Below, one piece after another: positions 60,975 to 64,000 of a stretch of 64,000 nucleotides of DNA. Below the pieces are notes generated by a model. That model was not told the origin of the DNA and ran no database searches. It saw only the letters and a list, made by a program, of their open reading frames with translations. Every line of letters begins with the position of its first letter. The first letter of the stretch is position 1. The position numbers and the translations under genes were made by a program. The stretch is from an uncultured Eubacteriales bacterium (lineage in GTDB: Bacteria > Bacillota > Clostridia > Christensenellales > Aristaeellaceae), in the NCBI GenBank assembly GCA_900315585.1, contig OMZP01000007.1:1-64000 (forward strand), read 5' to 3'.

Positions 60975-61007
60975 GACAAAACTCCTTGTTGATAAAAATG
61001 CCCAGGC

Positions 61008-61133
61008 TTGAGGGATTAGGGACTAGGGATTAGGGATTAGAAAATGCTGCTGCCGCGATTCTATAGGTCTGTTTCAGGAGAAACGGCGGCAGCCACTATT
61101 CCTAATCCCTAATCCCTCTTCCCTAATCCCTGA
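61008..61133. repeat. Heptamer inverted-repeat element between regulator and kinase genes
   Basis: Left arm AGGGATTAGGGACTAGGG (61011-61040), centre with TGCTGCCGCGATT and GGCGGCAGCC (61046-61095), right arm CCTAATCCCTAATCCCTC (61101-61133). The right arm supplies the response regulator stop codon TAG (GGGATTAGGGA read on the minus strand). Confidence 0.9.
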
Positions 61134-61797
61134 TCACATACCCCACGCCCCGCACGGTCTGGATCAGCTTGACATCATAGGCGTCGTCGATCTTGCCGCG
61201 CAGGTAGCGCACGTACACGTCCACGATGTTGGTCTCGCCCATGTAGTCGTAGCCCCACACCCGCTCCAGCAGCGTGGCGCGGCTCAGGACGATGCCCTTG
61301 TTGGCGAGCAGGGTCTCCAGCAGCGAAAACTCCCGCTGGGTGAGCTCGATCTCCTGCCCGGCGTAGGCGACGGTGTGCCGGTCCACGTCCATGCGCAGCT
61401 GCCCCGCCTCCAGCACCTTCGTGTCCGGGGCTCGGCGCTCGCTCTTGCGCAGGGTGGCGCGGATGCGGGCCAGCAGCTCCTCGATCTCGAAGGGCTTGGT
61501 CATGTAGTCCTCCGCGCCCATGTCCAGGCCGGTGACCTTGTCCATCACCGAGTCCCGGGCCGTGAGCATGATCACCGGCGTGTCCACCGTGCGCCGGGCC
61601 CGGCGGAGCACCTCCAGGCCGTTCAACCCCGGCAGCATGATGTCCAGCAGCGCCAGGTCATACCCGCCGCCCTCCAGCTTCTCCAGGCCGGAGCGCCCGT
61701 CGAAGGCCTTGTCCACCTCGTAGCCCTCGTGAACCAGCTCCAGCTCCACAAATCGCGCCAGCTTCTCCTCGTCCTCGACGATCAGGATCTTGGGCAT
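61123..61797 (-). CDS. OmpR-family response regulator
   Basis: 224 residues: receiver domain (ILIVEDEEKLARFVELELVH, phospho-Asp in LALLDIMLPGLNG, conserved TARD and KPFE) and a winged-helix output domain (ELTQREFSLLETLLANKGIV, VWGYDYMGETNIVDVYVRYL, GVGYVIRD). It is paired with the histidine kinase downstream; the two are separated by 148 bases occupied by a heptamer element. ATG 61797 has AAAGGAG upstream. The target genes are not evident here. Confidence 0.95.
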   Translation of the reverse strand: MPKILIVEDEEKLARFVELELVHEGYEVDKAFDGRSGLEKLEGGGYDLALLDIMLPGLNGLEVLRRARRTVDTPVIMLTARDSVMDKVTGLDMGAEDYMTKPFEIEELLARIRATLRKSERRAPDTKVLEAGQLRMDVDRHTVAYAGQEIELTQREFSLLETLLANKGIVLSRATLLERVWGYDYMGETNIVDVYVRYLRGKIDDAYDVKLIQTVRGVGYVIRD

Positions 61798-61837
61798 GGG
61801 GTTGCTCCTTTCGTTGTCAAAAACACAGGCTTCGCCT

Positions 61838-61932
61838 GAGGGAACAGGCAACAGGGCCCAGGGAACAGGAATAGTGGCTGCCGCGCTTTCCGGCATTTCC
61901 TGTTCCCTGTTCCCTATTCCCTGTTCCCTGCA
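61838..61932. repeat. Heptamer inverted-repeat element (AGGGAAC type)
   Basis: Left arm GAGGGAACAGGCAACAGGG (61839-61868), centre GTGGCTGCCGCGCTTTCCGGC, right arm CCTGTTCCCTGTTCCCTA (61900-61932). It lies between the DUF4342-like gene end and the response regulator start. Confidence 0.9.
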
Positions 61933-61938
61933 CCTCGC

Positions 61939-62451
61939 TCAATGCTCTCCGGTAACCTCTTCCTTCACCTTTTCCACGGCCTCGGCGGCCTTATTCATGG
62001 CGTTGTTCACGCTCTCGCGGCCCAGCTCCGCGCCGGAAAAGCTGTAGCGGAAGCCGGCGAACAGGCCGATCACCAGCAGGGGCAGGCACACCCAGAAGGC
62101 GAACAGCATCAGCAGCACCAGCACCAGCACCGGCATCTCCAGCAGCACCTCGTCGCCCCGGCGCACCTCAAAGCGGTTGCGGTTGCCCAGGGTGATGGCG
62201 CTGCGCAGCAGGTCGCCCAGGCTGTTCACGATCCCGCGACGGCGCTCCCTGGCCCGCTCGCGCTCGCTGCGCTCCTCCTCGGTCTCGGCCGCGGTGGAAT
62301 AGGCCTCCTGGTTCGCCGCGCCGTGCTTCTTCTCCAGCATCAGGGCCGCGTCCAGCATCTCCCAATCGCAGGCCTCCAGGGCCTCCTTGGCCTCCTCCAG
62401 GCTCACGTTCAGCTTCTCGGCCAGCTTTTCAGTCATCTCATAGTGCGTCAT
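61939..62451 (-). CDS. UBA-like N-terminal domain membrane protein (DUF4342 type)
   Basis: 170 residues: an N-terminal UBA-like three-helix domain (TEKLAEKLNVSLEEAKEALE, CDWEMLDAALMLEK), a charged linker rich in E and R, a conserved DUF4342-type segment (LGDLLRSAITLGNRNRFEV), two adjacent membrane helices (MPVLVLVLLMLFAFWVCLPL), and an amphipathic C-terminal helix. The function of the family is unknown. ATG 62451 follows GGAGGACAT by about 9 bases. It sits upstream of the two-component genes and may share their transcript. Confidence 0.8.
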   Translation of the reverse strand: MTHYEMTEKLAEKLNVSLEEAKEALEACDWEMLDAALMLEKKHGAANQEAYSTAAETEEERSERERARERRRGIVNSLGDLLRSAITLGNRNRFEVRRGDEVLLEMPVLVLVLLMLFAFWVCLPLLVIGLFAGFRYSFSGAELGRESVNNAMNKAAEAVEKVKEEVTGEH

Positions 62452-62559
62452 TTTGGATGTCCTCCGTTCGTTTTGATGGGCCCATTATAACGCCCGAATA
62501 TGAAATGGCAAGAAAAGTGGATTAGAGAAGGATTAGAAAGCCGTGATTCTTTTCTAAGA

Positions 62560-62639
62560 GGCAATAGGCAAAAGTCAATAGGCAATAGGGGGATTGCCGA
62601 CTCAGCATTTCCTATTCCCTATTGCCTATTCCCTATTGC

Positions 62640-62643
<4 letters not shown>
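62560..62643. repeat. Heptamer inverted-repeat element (AGGCAAT/AGGGAAT type)
   Basis: Left arm AGGCAATAGGCAAAAGTC (62560-62590), short centre GGATTGCCGACTCAGC, right arm TTCCTATTCCCTATTGCC (62608-62643). The right arm contains the galE stop codon TAG. Confidence 0.9.
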
Positions 62644-63641
<998 letters not shown>

Positions 63642-63689
63642 ATATATGCCCTCCTCGGTTTTTGAGAGTTATGAGTGAATGCACATCCA

Positions 63690-63832
63690 AACGCCTTCCC
63701 CTCTGGGGAAGGTGGCCGAGCAAAGCGAGGTCGGATGAGGTCGAATTCGTGCAGCATATCGAAACACGCAACCGACCTCATCCGTCTTGCCGCTGCGCGG
63801 CAATCCACCTTCCCCAAAGGGGAAGGCTTTGG
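63690..63832. repeat. Palindromic repeat, CCTTCCCC/GGGGAAGG family
   Basis: CGCCTTCCCC..GGGGAAGGTGGCC with GGTCGGATGAGGTCG (63690-63745) and the inverted counterpart CGACCTCATCCGTC..CCACCTTCCCC..GGGGAAGGC (63773-63830). The two halves form one large palindrome around a short AT-rich centre. Confidence 0.85.
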
Positions 63833-63836
63833 GAAG

Positions 63837-64000
63837 CTACAGCTCCCGTCTGCCCTCGAACGCCCGCAGCAGCGTCACCTCGTCGGTGTATTCCAGCTCG
63901 CCGCCGATGGGCACGCCGTGGGCGATGCGGGTCACCTTCACGCCCATGGGCTTGATCAGCCGGGAGATGTAGGCCGCGGTGGCCTCGCCCTCCACGTCCG
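63837..64000 (-). CDS. recR: Recombination mediator RecR, C-terminal part
   Basis: The last 53 residues of RecR, reading [20 protein letters not shown], then [33 protein letters not shown] and stop TAG at 63837. These blocks belong to the C-terminal TOPRIM region and tail of RecR, which loads RecA in the RecFOR pathway. The gene continues beyond the right edge. Confidence 0.95.
   Translation of the reverse strand, partial: DVEGEATAAYISRLIKPMGVKVTRIAHGVPIGGELEYTDEVTLLRAFEGRREL

Overview
The window comes from a chromosome of a GC-rich anaerobic Firmicute, most likely a gut Clostridia-type organism. Evidence: strong Shine-Dalgarno sequences, a leucine-type T-box, an FMN riboswitch, pyruvate:ferredoxin oxidoreductase, an ECF riboflavin transporter, Gram-positive-style secreted proteins, and the intergenic palindromic repeats I associate with this group. 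The species cannot be named from sequence alone. TAG, TAA and TGA all serve as normal stops.

Positions 1 to about 18,130 form an accessory block. It opens with an IS256-family transposase gene split by a 2,830-bp IS21-family element (388-3217, target duplication ACGCT). A second IS21-family element follows (3829-6472, target duplication AATAAC). Each IS21 element carries a damaged transposition gene. From about 6.5 to 16 kb the DNA is clearly AT-rich. It holds a translationally coupled three-gene operon: an ABC/SMC-like ATPase, an HNH nuclease and a YaaC-like protein, which looks like a Septu-type anti-phage system with an added third component. After it come a WD40 gene remnant, a membrane protein, an HTH regulator, a small divergent gene and a sigma-like protein. 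A GC-rich, hairpin-rich non-coding stretch, an excisionase and a tyrosine integrase close the block beside the 3' end of a tRNA-Thr gene. This is the integrase end of a mobile element; its other end is not recognisable in the window.

From 18.2 kb the sequence is GC-rich core chromosome. It contains cysteine synthase; a signalling operon (response regulator-GGDEF-EAL protein, Hpt protein, SARP-like regulator); a secreted flavocytochrome-type reductase; a partial type IV pilus/competence-like operon (PilC-like, four pilin-like or accessory proteins, PilT); a transglutaminase-like protein; a membrane diguanylate cyclase; M18 aminopeptidase; an MreB/FtsA-like ATPase with a YgjP-like metalloprotease; an amidohydrolase; a ZIP transporter; an XRE regulator; QueT; PFOR; a TIM-barrel/acyl-CoA-synthetase fusion; a LeuA-like protein behind a T-box; the CsoR-CopA copper system; rpmH-rnpA-yidD-yidC-jag; an acyltransferase; RibU behind an FMN riboswitch; a two-component system; GalE; and the end of RecR.

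Spacers between core genes are filled with several repeat families. The most striking is a palindromic element whose arms are tandem 7-bp units of the TAGGGAN type. It sits at gene ends and often supplies the stop codon. The leading candidate for an undescribed system is the ATPase-HNH-YaaC operon; the heptamer element and two candidate structured RNAs in the mobile region come next.
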